DNA of 64,000 nucleotides from Paenibacillus durus ATCC 35681 (GTDB taxonomy: Bacteria > Bacillota > Bacilli > Paenibacillales > Paenibacillaceae). The stretch covers positions 2,542,001 through 2,606,000 of the forward strand of contig NZ_CP011114.1 of NCBI RefSeq assembly GCF_000993825.1. Direction: 5' to 3'. Both the position numbers and the translations under genes were made by a program. The notes under the pieces are model-generated. The model worked only from the letters and a program-made list of their open reading frames with translations, was not told the DNA's origin and did not search any database. Positions 35,404-43,948 of the stretch are shown here, one piece after another. Every line of letters begins with the position of its first letter. Within the stretch, counting starts at the first letter, position 1.

Positions 35404-37083
35404 TTACACTTCCATGATGATCGGAAGGATCATCGGTCTGCGGCGGGTCTGCTCATAAAGGAATCGGCCAAGCGCATCCTTTACGCTTGTCTTGAGCGAA
35501 GCCCACTCATTGACCTTCTCGCTCATCAGACGCTGCAGCGTGCTGGAAACAATCCGGTTCGCTTCGTCAAGCAGCCCTTCCGATTCGCGTACATACACGA
35601 AGCCGCGTGAAATAATGTCAGGCCCTGAAACAATTGCCCCATTCTGTTTGCTCAGCGTAACGACGACAACTAGAATACCGTCCTGTGACAGCAGCTTCCG
35701 GTCACGCAGGACAATATTGCCTACATCGCCAACACCGAGACCGTCAATCAGAACATTGCCGGACGTAACCTTGCCGGCTTTGCGGGCGGAGCCGCCTTGA
35801 ATCTCCACCACTTCACCAAGCTCGGTGATGAAGATGTTGTCCGGGTCGACGCCCACGGACTTCGCAAGAAGCGCGTGTCTGCGCTGCATGCGGTACTCGC
35901 CATGAATCGGAATGAAGAATTTCGGCTTCATCAGGTTAAGCATCAGCTTCAGTTCTTCCTGGCTGCCGTGACCCGACACGTGTACGCCGGAATTCGAGCC
36001 GCTGTAGATCACGTCTGCGCCCAGGCGGAACAGCTCGTCGATCGTACGGCCGATGTATTTCTCGTTGCCGGGTACCGGTGTTGCCGCAATAATAACGGTG
36101 TCGCCAGGCAGAATGTCCACCTTACGGTGGCTGGAACGCGCCATGCGCGTCAAAGCCGACATCGGTTCGCCTTGGCTGCCTGTGCAGAGAACGACCACCC
36201 GATTGGCAGCCATCCGGTTCATTTCCTCCGGTTCGATCAGCATGCCGTCAGGCATGTGCAGATAGCCGAGTTCAGAAGCGATGGAGACGACGTTAACCAT
36301 ACTGCGTCCGATGACGGTGATTTTGCGGCCGGTCTGTACAGCGGCGTCTACGACCTGTTGAATCCGGTGAACGTTGGATGCGAATGTCGCGACCACAACA
36401 CGCTGTTCAGCTTTCCGGAAAATATCTTCCAGCACGATCCCGACATTTTTCTCCGAAGGGGTGAATCCCGGCTTCTCGGCGTTGGTGCTGTCGGAAAGAA
36501 GCGCGAGTACGCCCCGCTGTCCGATTTCGGCCATCCGGTGCAAGTTCGCGAATTGACCATTGACTGGGGTATGGTCAAACTTGAAGTCGCCCGTATGAAC
36601 CACGTTGCCTTCCGGAGTCTCGATGCACACGCCGACTGAGTCAGGAATACTGTGGTTCGTTCTGAAGAAAGTAACAACCAGCGAACTTCCCAGCTTGATC
36701 TCCGAATCCTCATTGATCAGAATGCGTTTCGTTTCGCCAAGCAAATTCGCTTCCTTCAGCTTGTTCTCAACAAGCCCTAATGTCAGCTTCGTTCCGTAGA
36801 CCGGAACATTCAAATGCTTAAGGACGTACGGCAGACCTCCGATATGGTCCTCATGACCATGCGTAAGCACAATGCCTTTTACCTTGTCACGATTCTCCGT
36901 CAAATAAGAAATATCAGGAATAACGATGTCGATACCGAGCATATCCTCTTCAGGGAACTTCAGTCCCGAGTCAACGACCACAATGTCGCTGCCGTATTGT
37001 ACCACATACATATTCTTCCCGATTTCTCCCACTCCGCCGAGTGCGAAGATCATCAGTTTATCATTGTTGTTTTTTTTGGACAA
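35404..37083 (-). CDS. rnjB: Ribonuclease J
   Basis: 559 residues. Metallo-beta-lactamase motif HGHEDHIGG near residue 75, beta-CASP domain (LLSDSTNAEKPGFTPSE), metal-binding HTGDFKFD and IPIHGEYR, and the C-terminal domain. Both endonuclease and 5'-to-3' exonuclease activities are known for the family. Its place next to dapA and tepA corresponds to B. subtilis rnjB (ymfA) rather than rnjA. TTG start with AGGAGGG about 11 bases upstream. The mRNA appears to have an unusually long leader. Confidence 0.95.
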   Translation of the reverse strand: MSKKNNNDKLMIFALGGVGEIGKNMYVVQYGSDIVVVDSGLKFPEEDMLGIDIVIPDISYLTENRDKVKGIVLTHGHEDHIGGLPYVLKHLNVPVYGTKLTLGLVENKLKEANLLGETKRILINEDSEIKLGSSLVVTFFRTNHSIPDSVGVCIETPEGNVVHTGDFKFDHTPVNGQFANLHRMAEIGQRGVLALLSDSTNAEKPGFTPSEKNVGIVLEDIFRKAEQRVVVATFASNVHRIQQVVDAAVQTGRKITVIGRSMVNVVSIASELGYLHMPDGMLIEPEEMNRMAANRVVVLCTGSQGEPMSALTRMARSSHRKVDILPGDTVIIAATPVPGNEKYIGRTIDELFRLGADVIYSGSNSGVHVSGHGSQEELKLMLNLMKPKFFIPIHGEYRMQRRHALLAKSVGVDPDNIFITELGEVVEIQGGSARKAGKVTSGNVLIDGLGVGDVGNIVLRDRKLLSQDGILVVVVTLSKQNGAIVSGPDIISRGFVYVRESEGLLDEANRIVSSTLQRLMSEKVNEWASLKTSVKDALGRFLYEQTRRRPMILPIIMEV

Positions 37084-37454
37084 ATGAATCTAACCCTCCT
37101 AATATGTTGGACGTCATATGTTATTTTAATCAAGAACTTCAATTGTTTAGCGGTACTGAACACATTCAATAACGCAGAAATCCTTGTCGATGTGAAGACA
37201 AAAGGTCATCAAGGCGCAAAAAAATAAACCTTAATTAAAGCTTCCCTACCGGGGGGAGCATACATTTGCGTTAGCGAGCCTATGCCATAAACCATTTGGC
37301 CGCGCCCCATGCGCGAAGCACCTTTGCCGTACAAAGCAGATCCAGGGCTGGAAAAATGTCCCTTTTAAAACAAACAGACCTGCAGCGCCGCACATGACAT
37401 AAGAGTTACCGCATATTTAATTTTAACCGCACCCAGTCACTTAACCACATTATA
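37084..37454 (-). promoter_or_regulatory. rnjB leader and -10 box
   Basis: Minus strand TATAAT at 37449-37454 with a weak -35 (TTTATT, 17-base spacer) gives a leader of about 355 bases before the TTG start. No ORF or clear terminator is seen inside; there is a GC-rich patch at about 37290-37330. The promoter lies between the group II intron and rnjB, so the intron does not cut the transcript. Confidence 0.5.
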
Positions 37455-37548
37455 CATGATATTTTTGCCAAAATAAAGTCGCGGGATCTAGTTACCCGTA
37501 TTCTTCCCGTAAAAGCGGAGCATTATTTCACTGCGCACAAAAAACTAG

Positions 37549-37619
37549 AGTAAAGGGCTGAAGAAATTTTCAGCCCCTCCTCATCAAACCGTACGTGAGG
37601 TTTTCCCTCATACGGCTTT
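37549..37619 (-). ncRNA. Group II intron domains V and VI
   Basis: Domain V: AAAGCCGTATGAGGG / CACGTACGGTTT at 37587-37619, the conserved catalytic hairpin with CCGTATG and CGTACGG arms. Domain VI: GGGGCTGAA / TTCAGCCC hairpin with its A-rich stem at 37549-37580. Together they show that the intron's catalytic core is intact. Confidence 0.88.
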
Positions 37620-37648
37620 CCGATGTTCGTCATTCATGGGCATGCAGA

Positions 37649-38941
37649 TCACAAGAGCGTTTTAAGTCCCATCGTTTGAGCTAAGATGTTCACTTCTCGT
37701 ACTAAACTCATCCACCTGTTGCGCTGGCGTTTCTTGGCATGCCACCGGGCAAGTCGCTGGAGAATGTACCAATCCAGTTTCGCAAGCTTCTGCTGGCTGT
37801 AAGGCGTGTAGTAGTAGTTGCGCCACCCCTGTATCTTCGGATTTAGCCATGCCACATGATCGTTAAGCGACTTATGACGCATGGCCGGCGGAGCCAACCG
37901 CTCCTTTACTACTTCCCGTATGCGTTCTTCCGCTTTCCGGGTTAGCCACTGCTGGGTCGTATAGTACACCTTCCCTTGCGAGGTCTCTGCCTTTGTCTTT
38001 CGGTGGTGCAGCCCCAGGAAGTCGAATCCTTCCTCGCCAGTCCATAGTCCGACAACCCGTGTCTTCGCCCTGTGCAAGGTCAGGTCCAGTCGCTCCATGA
38101 TCGCTTGAATGAGAGCGTACGCACGGTCCGCTTCCTTCTTCGTCTTGCACACTACGACCAGGTCGTCCGCATACCGGGTAAGCTCTCCAGTCCCGCTGCC
38201 GTGACGCTCCCACAGGTTGTCGAAGTAATTCAGGTAGATATTCGCTAGAAGCGGCGAAATGACTCCGCCTTGCGGTGTTCCAAGGTCTGAGCGCCGGACG
38301 CTTCCTTCTTCCAGAACCCCAGCCTTCAGCCACTTCCTCACCAGTTTTAGTACACGTCTGTCGCTGATTCGCATTTCTACCAGCTTCATAAGCTTCTCCT
38401 GATTGATGTTGTCAAAGTAGCCTTGGATGTCGACGTCGACCACCCAATTACCTTTCCGGTTACAGGCTTTCCGAATGCGTTCCAGCGCCTGCTTGGCGCT
38501 CCGCTTCGGTCGAAATCCAAAAGAGGATTCTTGGAAATCCGCTTCAAAGATGGGTTCCATGACCAGCTTCACTGCCATTTGTATGACCCGATCCCGGACA
38601 GTGGGGATGCCAAGCGGCCTCATTTTGCCATCCTTCTTCGGGATGTACTGCCGCCGCACTGGCTGAGGATGATACTTGCCGTCTTTCAAAAGCTGCTCAC
38701 ATTCGTGCAGGAATAGCTGCTCGCCGTACATTTCAATGTCCGCCAGCGTCTCTCCGTCCACGCCTGCCGCTCCCTTGTTGACCCGTACTCTCCGCCATGC
38801 TTCCCGCAAGATGTCCATCCGGTATACCTTGTCATACAGCGCGTGAAATCTGCGTTTCTTGTTTTCCTTGGCCGCATGACCTAGTTTCATTTGGAGTTGT
38901 TGAACGTTTTCCTTTGGTGTTGTTAGCCGTTTGGCATTCAC
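37649..38941 (-). CDS. ltrA: Group II intron reverse transcriptase/maturase (LtrA-type), no endonuclease domain
   Basis: 430 residues from GTG 38941, 10 bases after AAGGAGG; an upstream extension of the frame lies in intron RNA and has no family resemblance. Reverse transcriptase motifs: RPLGIPTVRDRVIQMAVKLVMEPIFE, SSFGFRPKRSAKQAL, TPQGGVISPLLANIYLNYFD and the active-site YADD. The maturase X region (RIREVVKERLAP through GWRNYYY) is complete and the protein then ends; there is no HNH endonuclease domain. No stop or frameshift interrupts it, so it should be functional for splicing and mobility. Confidence 0.93.
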   Translation of the reverse strand: MNAKRLTTPKENVQQLQMKLGHAAKENKKRRFHALYDKVYRMDILREAWRRVRVNKGAAGVDGETLADIEMYGEQLFLHECEQLLKDGKYHPQPVRRQYIPKKDGKMRPLGIPTVRDRVIQMAVKLVMEPIFEADFQESSFGFRPKRSAKQALERIRKACNRKGNWVVDVDIQGYFDNINQEKLMKLVEMRISDRRVLKLVRKWLKAGVLEEGSVRRSDLGTPQGGVISPLLANIYLNYFDNLWERHGSGTGELTRYADDLVVVCKTKKEADRAYALIQAIMERLDLTLHRAKTRVVGLWTGEEGFDFLGLHHRKTKAETSQGKVYYTTQQWLTRKAEERIREVVKERLAPPAMRHKSLNDHVAWLNPKIQGWRNYYYTPYSQQKLAKLDWYILQRLARWHAKKRQRNRWMSLVREVNILAQTMGLKTLL

Positions 38942-39481
38942 TGACTCGTACCTCCTTGTGAAACCTGAACAAAGCAGGGCTCCTTCCCTCCCGCAGGTTG
39001 TGTTGTCCTGCGATTCTTCGGTACTATGAGCCCCTCGGACTCCCTTCCTGCAGACCACTCACTTCACCTGTTGAGCTTATAGAGCGTCTCTTTACGGTGT
39101 TTCAAAAAAAAAACTCCGTGCAGGGGAGGGTATCCCCAGTTCACTGCATCCTCTTTCAGACCATGCCGCTCCCCATACGCCGGAGGATTCTTCGCTGTCG
39201 CTCCAAGTTCTAGACAGCTTCCGTGGCCTTCGTCCAATGATCCGAGACTCGGCTTCCTCTTGTCCCTCTTGCGAGGCCTTTTTGACGACGCGGCAGGATT
39301 CACTTTATGTTACGGCCTGGTATGTTGCTCGCCTTGTCTCTGACAAGTACTTTCGTCGATACGCTTCTACGCACAGATTTCGCCATACGCAGGTATCCTA
39401 GCTACACGGGGGCTTGGTCCCTCCCGTGACCGGACTTTCACCGGCTAGAAGATGCGTGCTTATCTGGGCACGCAACCATAC

Positions 39482-39513
39482 AAAAAACCGGCCCTCTTAA
39501 GCGAGAACCGGTT
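39482..39513 (-). terminator. Terminator of dapA, target-site context of the intron
   Basis: AACCGG-TT-CTC / GAG-GG-CCGGTT hairpin followed by TTTTTT on the minus strand, 30 bases past the dapA stop. The intron's 5' end lies directly after this T run. Confidence 0.85.
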
Positions 39514-39542
39514 CATAAAATATAAATACCAGGGCCCAATTT

Positions 39543-40418
39543 CTATAGTACCAGCTTTCTGATAAATTCCGCCTCGGCCTCATTCGGCGGGGTCAAAGGA
39601 AGACGGACCGAACCCACCTTGATTCCCCGAAGCTCAAGCGCATACTTGACGGCGGACGGGCTCGGCAGCGGCTGCGGACATTCGAACAACCCTTTAAACA
39701 CCGGAAACAGTTCCCGGTGAAGCTGCCCGGCAAGCTGTACGTTGCCCGAGAAATAAGCGGAGATCATGGCGGTCATTCTTACGCCCTCGATATGGCTTGC
39801 CACGCTGATAATCCCGTGTCCTCCGACAGCCATTGCCGGCAATGCCGAAGAATCGTCTCCAGAGTACACGTGAAAATCCTGCGGAGTGCCGGACACAATC
39901 AAGGCGACGTGATCAAGGGACGCACATTCTTTGGTCGCGACGATGTTCGGAATTTGCGCCAGACGAATCGTCGTATCCGCGCTCATGCAGATTCCCGTCC
40001 GTCCGGGGACGTTATACAGAATGAGCGGGAGCTTGGTCTCGGCAGCAATCGCTGCAAAATGGCGGTAAAGGCCCTCTTGGTTCGGCTTGTTATAATAAGG
40101 CACGACCAGAAGGGCGGCGTCGACGCCGATTTTCTCCGCTTTCTGGGTCAATTCGATCGTGTGCTTGGTGTTAAAGGACCCTGTGCCCGCAATGACCTTG
40201 CAGCGCCCTGCAGCTTTCTCCAGTACAAAGGAAAACATTTGCAGCTTTTCTTCATCGCTCAGCGTTGGCGACTCGCCCGTTGTCCCGCAGACGACGAGCC
40301 CCTCCGACTTCTGTTCTTCAATCAGGTAGTCAACCAGACTCGATACCGCGTCCCAGTCGATCTCCCCCTCCTTGTCAAAAGGAGTTACCATAGCTGTTAT
40401 TAGTCTTCCAAAATCCAC
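39543..40418 (-). CDS. dapA: 4-hydroxy-tetrahydrodipicolinate synthase
   Basis: 291 residues. Pyruvate-site motif VVCGTTGESPTLSDEEK, catalytic tyrosine in YNVPGRTG, and Schiff-base lysine in ATKECASLDH. It condenses pyruvate with aspartate semialdehyde, the first committed step toward diaminopimelate, lysine and dipicolinate. GTG start, 8 bases after AGGAGG, 15 bases after dapG. In B. subtilis the product feeds SpoVFA/B during sporulation, whose genes lie just upstream. Confidence 0.96.
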   Translation of the reverse strand: MDFGRLITAMVTPFDKEGEIDWDAVSSLVDYLIEEQKSEGLVVCGTTGESPTLSDEEKLQMFSFVLEKAAGRCKVIAGTGSFNTKHTIELTQKAEKIGVDAALLVVPYYNKPNQEGLYRHFAAIAAETKLPLILYNVPGRTGICMSADTTIRLAQIPNIVATKECASLDHVALIVSGTPQDFHVYSGDDSSALPAMAVGGHGIISVASHIEGVRMTAMISAYFSGNVQLAGQLHRELFPVFKGLFECPQPLPSPSAVKYALELRGIKVGSVRLPLTPPNEAEAEFIRKLVL

Positions 40419-40433
40419 TAAGAATTCCTCCTG

Positions 40434-41654
40434 TTAACGGTGTAATTCAAACTTGGAATGCAGCGCGCGCAGCGATTGCACCATATCTTCCTTCTTGACC
40501 AGCACCCAGATCGTCGTATTGGAATCTGCGGATTGCAGAATTTGAATGTGGTGCTCGCTGAGCGCTTCCACGATACGCGCCATGATCCCCGGAACGCCGT
40601 TGATACCGCCACCGATAACGGATACCTTGACGCAGCCCGACAGGCTCTTCGGACGAAGTCCAATTTCCTGAAGCGCCGCGATCGCTTTTTCCGAATGATT
40701 ATCAAAAACGGTGTATACGGCGCTGGTCGGCGTAACATTAATAAAGTCAACGCTTATGCCGCTATCCGCCATGCTCTTGAATATTTGCAGCTGAACTCCG
40801 GTTCCGTTCCCTTCCGGGCAGTCCAAGGAAATCTGCGTAATGTTGCTAACATAGGCGATGCCGGTAACGAAGCGGTCGACAATCCCCGGCTGGGACTCCT
40901 GAAAGCCTTCGGGATGCGTGACGAGAGTGCCTTCATTCTCTGAAAAAGTGGAGCGGACGCGGACCGGAATGTGCGCCTGCATAGCAATCTCCACGGCCCG
41001 GGGATGTATCACCTTGGCGCCCTGATAAGCCATATTGCAAATCTCGGTATAGCTTACATAGGACAGCGGCTTCGCATCCTCGACGATACGCGGATCGGCG
41101 GTCAGAATACCATTGACATCCGTGTAGATATCGACCATTTCCGCACGCAGCGCGGCGCCGAGCGCCGTTGCCGATGTATCGCTTCCCCCGCGTCCTAGCG
41201 TGGTAAAATCCCCGTCTTCCGTCTGGCCCTGAAAGCCGGTTACAATGACGACCTTCTGGGCGCGCAGCTCCCGCAAAATCCGTTCCGGACGGACATCGAG
41301 AATCCGCGCGTTCCCGTAGCCGTTATCCGTCAGGAAACCGGCTTGGGCTCCGGTAAGCACTGTCGAGGGAATCCCTTCCTTTTCCAGCAGGCTGCACAGT
41401 GTGGTCGCGGAAATGATCTCACCGCAGCATAGCAGTAAATCCCTTTCGCGCTGAGGGAGAGCATCGCCATTCTGGGAGACCCAGTCCAGCAGTGTATCGG
41501 TCGCATAAGGCTCGCCCTTGCGGCCCATTGCGGACACTACGATGACAAGGCTGTATCCATGCCCCAGCTCCCGTTTCACGTGGCGGATCACATGATCCCT
41601 GGCCTGCGGGGTGGAAAGCGAGGTCCCGCCAAACTTCTGTACCAAAATGCCCAT
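40434..41654 (-). CDS. dapG: Aspartokinase I (DapG)
   Basis: 406 residues from ATG 41654, 8 bases after GGAGG; an ATG 15 bases earlier lacks a ribosome site. Kinase signature VQKFGGTSL at the start, GRGGSDTSA in the middle, then two ACT domains at the C-terminus (about 265-400). Length and position with dapA match the diaminopimelate-regulated DapG rather than the LysC or ThrD aspartokinases. It has a 200-base upstream gap from spoVFB, where asd would be expected. That gap holds a CCGTCCTC / GAGGGCGG hairpin and no recognisable gene. Confidence 0.93.
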   Translation of the reverse strand: MGILVQKFGGTSLSTPQARDHVIRHVKRELGHGYSLVIVVSAMGRKGEPYATDTLLDWVSQNGDALPQRERDLLLCCGEIISATTLCSLLEKEGIPSTVLTGAQAGFLTDNGYGNARILDVRPERILRELRAQKVVIVTGFQGQTEDGDFTTLGRGGSDTSATALGAALRAEMVDIYTDVNGILTADPRIVEDAKPLSYVSYTEICNMAYQGAKVIHPRAVEIAMQAHIPVRVRSTFSENEGTLVTHPEGFQESQPGIVDRFVTGIAYVSNITQISLDCPEGNGTGVQLQIFKSMADSGISVDFINVTPTSAVYTVFDNHSEKAIAALQEIGLRPKSLSGCVKVSVIGGGINGVPGIMARIVEALSEHHIQILQSADSNTTIWVLVKKEDMVQSLRALHSKFELHR

Positions 41655-41855
41655 TAATAATTCCTCCATTAGTTAACGACAGGCTGCACTATTTCTCAGG
41701 ATGAATCCCGTAAATCCCAGGACTTCGTCTCTAAATCTAAAGGAATAAACACGATTGTACCGCCCTCATGCGGAGGACGGCAGCGGTTAGTCGATCAATA
41801 TTCGAAGTCTCGTACTTATCAGCAAGTCGCCCTTCACCCTGCTAATATCTGTTGC

Positions 41856-42452
41856 TTATGCTGAATGAAACCGTTCGATGATCATCGGCTGCAGCTGGGA
41901 GCCATGAAGCGCCGCATAGCAGGCCTCTGGAATCAATTCCATGCGAGCTACCAATGAGTTCGGCTTCTGCTCGGGATTATCCTGTCCGAATGGGACAAAA
42001 TAAATATTTTTGGTTACCAAAAGTTTCGCAATATTCGCCGCGTTCAGACCGAGTCCGTCATTGGTCGATATGGCCAGAACAATCGGCCGCCCGTTACGCA
42101 TTTGGCATTTGGCCGCCATCAGCACCGGTCCGTCCGTCATGGCATTAGCCAATTTGCTCGTGGTATTTCCTGTGCAGGGTGCAATCGTGAGTACATCCAG
42201 TCTCTTGGATGGACCCAGCGGTTCCGCTTCAACAATTGTAGAAATGATATCATTCCCCGTTATATCTTTCAACTGTTTTAGCCAATTTTCCGATGTGCCG
42301 AACCTTGTGTCCGTTCCGAGAACCGAGGCCGATACAATAGGCACGACATTCGCGCCTTCGTCGACAAAACGCTTAATTTGGGGTATCACCTCTGCAAAAG
42401 TGCAGTGGGAACCGGTGATTGCATAGCCTACCGTCTTACCGTGCCAGTTCAT
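41856..42452 (-). CDS. spoVFB: Dipicolinate synthase subunit B
   Basis: 198 residues, flavoprotein of the Dfp family: GYAITGSHCTFAEVIPQIK at the start and LTIAPCTGNTTSKLANAM in the middle. With SpoVFA it oxidises dihydrodipicolinate to dipicolinic acid for the spore core. ATG with AAAGGGGG upstream, 2 bases after spoVFA. Confidence 0.96.
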   Translation of the reverse strand: MNWHGKTVGYAITGSHCTFAEVIPQIKRFVDEGANVVPIVSASVLGTDTRFGTSENWLKQLKDITGNDIISTIVEAEPLGPSKRLDVLTIAPCTGNTTSKLANAMTDGPVLMAAKCQMRNGRPIVLAISTNDGLGLNAANIAKLLVTKNIYFVPFGQDNPEQKPNSLVARMELIPEACYAALHGSQLQPMIIERFHSA

Positions 42453-42454
42453 TA

Positions 42455-43348
42455 TTAATCCCCCTTTGTCAACATCCGCTTCGAAATCGACTGAACAAGC
42501 GCGCCTGCCATAATGAGTCCCGCGCTTTTGGGCGCCACGATTCCCGGCAGGCCCGGCGCCAGCAGAGCCTTGATGCCCCGTTTTTCCGCATATCGGAAGT
42601 CCACTCCCCCGGGCGCGGAAGCGAGATCGATAATGCAGGTATGCCGGGGCACCTGCGACAGCACTTTGGCGTTTAGAATGAGGCTCGGTATCGTATTAAA
42701 AATATAATCAACGTCCGTTACATACTCCTCCAGCCGATCAGTCATAAACGGTTTCCAGCCCATGACCTCCGCCTTGGCAAAATCCTCCTGCTTCCTGACG
42801 CCTGCTGTGACTTTAGCGCCGAGTCCCTGAAGGCTTTTGGCCATTGTAAAGCCGGTTCTGCCGATTCCAAGCACCATCGCTTCAGAGCCGTGAATGGTAA
42901 AATCCGTATTCTGGATCGCCATGACAAGCGCGCCTTCGGCAGTTGGAATCGAATTGTAGATCGCAACGTCGTCACGTTCAAGCAGCTCTACCAGTTCCCG
43001 CCCCCCGAGGGCGCACAGCCGTCTCAAATATTCTTTTGCCATGCCCGTGTAAATGGTACAGTGCTTAGGCAAAGCCTCGATATGCTCCTCCAGCAGCTGC
43101 ATCGGCTTCGAAGAGTACTTTGCGCTGATATGGCCTTCGTCGTCGCAGCCGACGGTCGGCAGCACCAGAACGTCTGCGCCGCTAAGCAGTTCAGCGTCCA
43201 TTGTCTCCAGGTTAACCCCGTCACAGGGGGTACTCCATTTATCAAAGCCGGCAACGCTTACCGCCGCATCCATCTCCACACATTTTCGAATCACTTCAAT
43301 TTGTCTTGCGTCCCCGCCCAGGAACACGATCCTGACGCCAGTCAGCAT
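42455..43348 (-). CDS. spoVFA: Dipicolinate synthase subunit A
   Basis: 297 residues from ATG 43348 with GAAAGGAGC about 11 bases upstream; the family N-terminus MLTGVRIVFLGGDARQ fixes this start. Nucleotide-binding GIGRTGFTMAKSLQGLGAKV at about 150-170. It is the dehydrogenase-like half of dipicolinate synthase. A sigma-K promoter candidate lies about 45 bases upstream, agreeing with mother-cell expression late in sporulation. Confidence 0.96.
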   Translation of the reverse strand: MLTGVRIVFLGGDARQIEVIRKCVEMDAAVSVAGFDKWSTPCDGVNLETMDAELLSGADVLVLPTVGCDDEGHISAKYSSKPMQLLEEHIEALPKHCTIYTGMAKEYLRRLCALGGRELVELLERDDVAIYNSIPTAEGALVMAIQNTDFTIHGSEAMVLGIGRTGFTMAKSLQGLGAKVTAGVRKQEDFAKAEVMGWKPFMTDRLEEYVTDVDYIFNTIPSLILNAKVLSQVPRHTCIIDLASAPGGVDFRYAEKRGIKALLAPGLPGIVAPKSAGLIMAGALVQSISKRMLTKGD

Positions 43349-43390
43349 AGGGATGACGCTCCTTTCAACTTTACACTGTAAGGCCATAGA

Positions 43391-43420
43391 GCATCTTATG
43401 CGGGTAAACGCGGATGGGTG
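43391..43420 (-). promoter_or_regulatory. Candidate sigma-K promoter of spoVFA
   Basis: Minus strand: CACC (-35) at 43417-43420, 16-base spacer, CATAAGATG (-10; consensus CATANNNTA with one mismatch) at 43392-43400. It lies 43 bases before the ATG and fits the known sigma-K dependence of spoVF. Confidence 0.6.
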
Positions 43421-43428
43421 AAAGCCAC

Positions 43429-43473
43429 AAAAAAGAGCCTGTGTTCAGCCGAAACGGCCGTCCCACAAGCTCT
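43429..43473 (-). terminator. Terminator of dut
   Basis: AGAGCTTGTGG / CACAGGCTCT arms enclosing a nested GGCCG-type hairpin, followed by TTTTTTG on the minus strand. Separates the dut operon from spoVFA. Confidence 0.85.
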
Positions 43474-43501
43474 ACATTCATGAATTCATATAAGTATAAA
43501 T

Positions 43502-43948
43502 CTATTTGCCGGTATGGCCGAAGCCTCCCGCCCCCCGCTCGGTATCACTCAGTTCTTCCACTTCCACCATCGTTACGGATGGCACCGCTTGAAAGACCAT
43601 TTGGGCAATCCGCTCATTCCGGGCGATCGTAAAAGGCTCCTGGCCCAGATTGATGAGCAGCACCTTGATCTCGCCCCGGTAATCGGCGTCGATCGTGCCT
43701 GGCGTGTTAAGGCAGGTGATGCCGTGCTTCAGCGCCAGTCCGCTGCGCGGACGAATCTGCGCTTCCAGTCCACCCGGCATGGCGAGCGCGATTCCCGTCG
43801 GAACGAGCGCCCGCACCCCGGGCTCAAGCGTCAATTCGCTGCTGACGGCGGCGAAGAGGTCGTAGCCTGAAGCCTGCTCCGACATTTTACGGGGAGGATT
43901 CACATCCTCATTGCCCGGAAGCTTTAGAATTTGTACGTAGTAAGACAA
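43502..43948 (-). CDS. dut: dUTP diphosphatase
   Basis: 148 residues from TTG 43948, 9 bases after AGGAG; an ATG six bases earlier is too close to that site. All five dUTPase motifs are present: [39 protein letters not shown] with the catalytic Asp, ERIAQMVFQ, and the C-terminal [11 protein letters not shown]. It hydrolyses dUTP to dUMP and diphosphate. Its start lies within the last 41 bases of mlpA, so the two are probably translationally coupled. Confidence 0.95.
   Translation of the reverse strand: MSYYVQILKLPGNEDVNPPRKMSEQASGYDLFAAVSSELTLEPGVRALVPTGIALAMPGGLEAQIRPRSGLALKHGITCLNTPGTIDADYRGEIKVLLINLGQEPFTIARNERIAQMVFQAVPSVTMVEVEELSDTERGAGGFGHTGK

Larger units (their letters stand above)
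37545..39476 (-). mobile_element. Group II intron (about 1.9 kb) inserted behind the dapA terminator
   Basis: Read on the minus strand: 5' end near 39476 (GTTGCGTGCCCAG), followed by the group II hallmark GGTGAAAGTCCGG; an open reading frame for the maturase/reverse transcriptase in domain IV; domains V and VI; 3' end near 37546 (TTTACTCTA). Boundaries are good to a few bases only: the 5' end lacks the exact GTGCG and the 3' end reads AG rather than AY unless it is shifted. The element starts 4-7 bases after the T run of the dapA terminator. Insertion just downstream of terminators is the target habit of bacterial class C introns. Confidence 0.88.

Noticed and set aside
38942..39058. N-terminal extension of the intron maturase
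   Set aside because: Cys-rich and unlike the family; a strong ribosome site precedes the GTG at 38941.
39100..39125. Run of eleven A (T on the coding strand) inside the intron as a frameshift site
   Set aside because: It lies upstream of the maturase start in non-coding intron RNA, so it affects no reading frame.
41655..41855. Lysine riboswitch ahead of dapG
   Set aside because: Only one short hairpin (CCGTCCTC/GAGGGCGG) without a T run or the lysine-element core.
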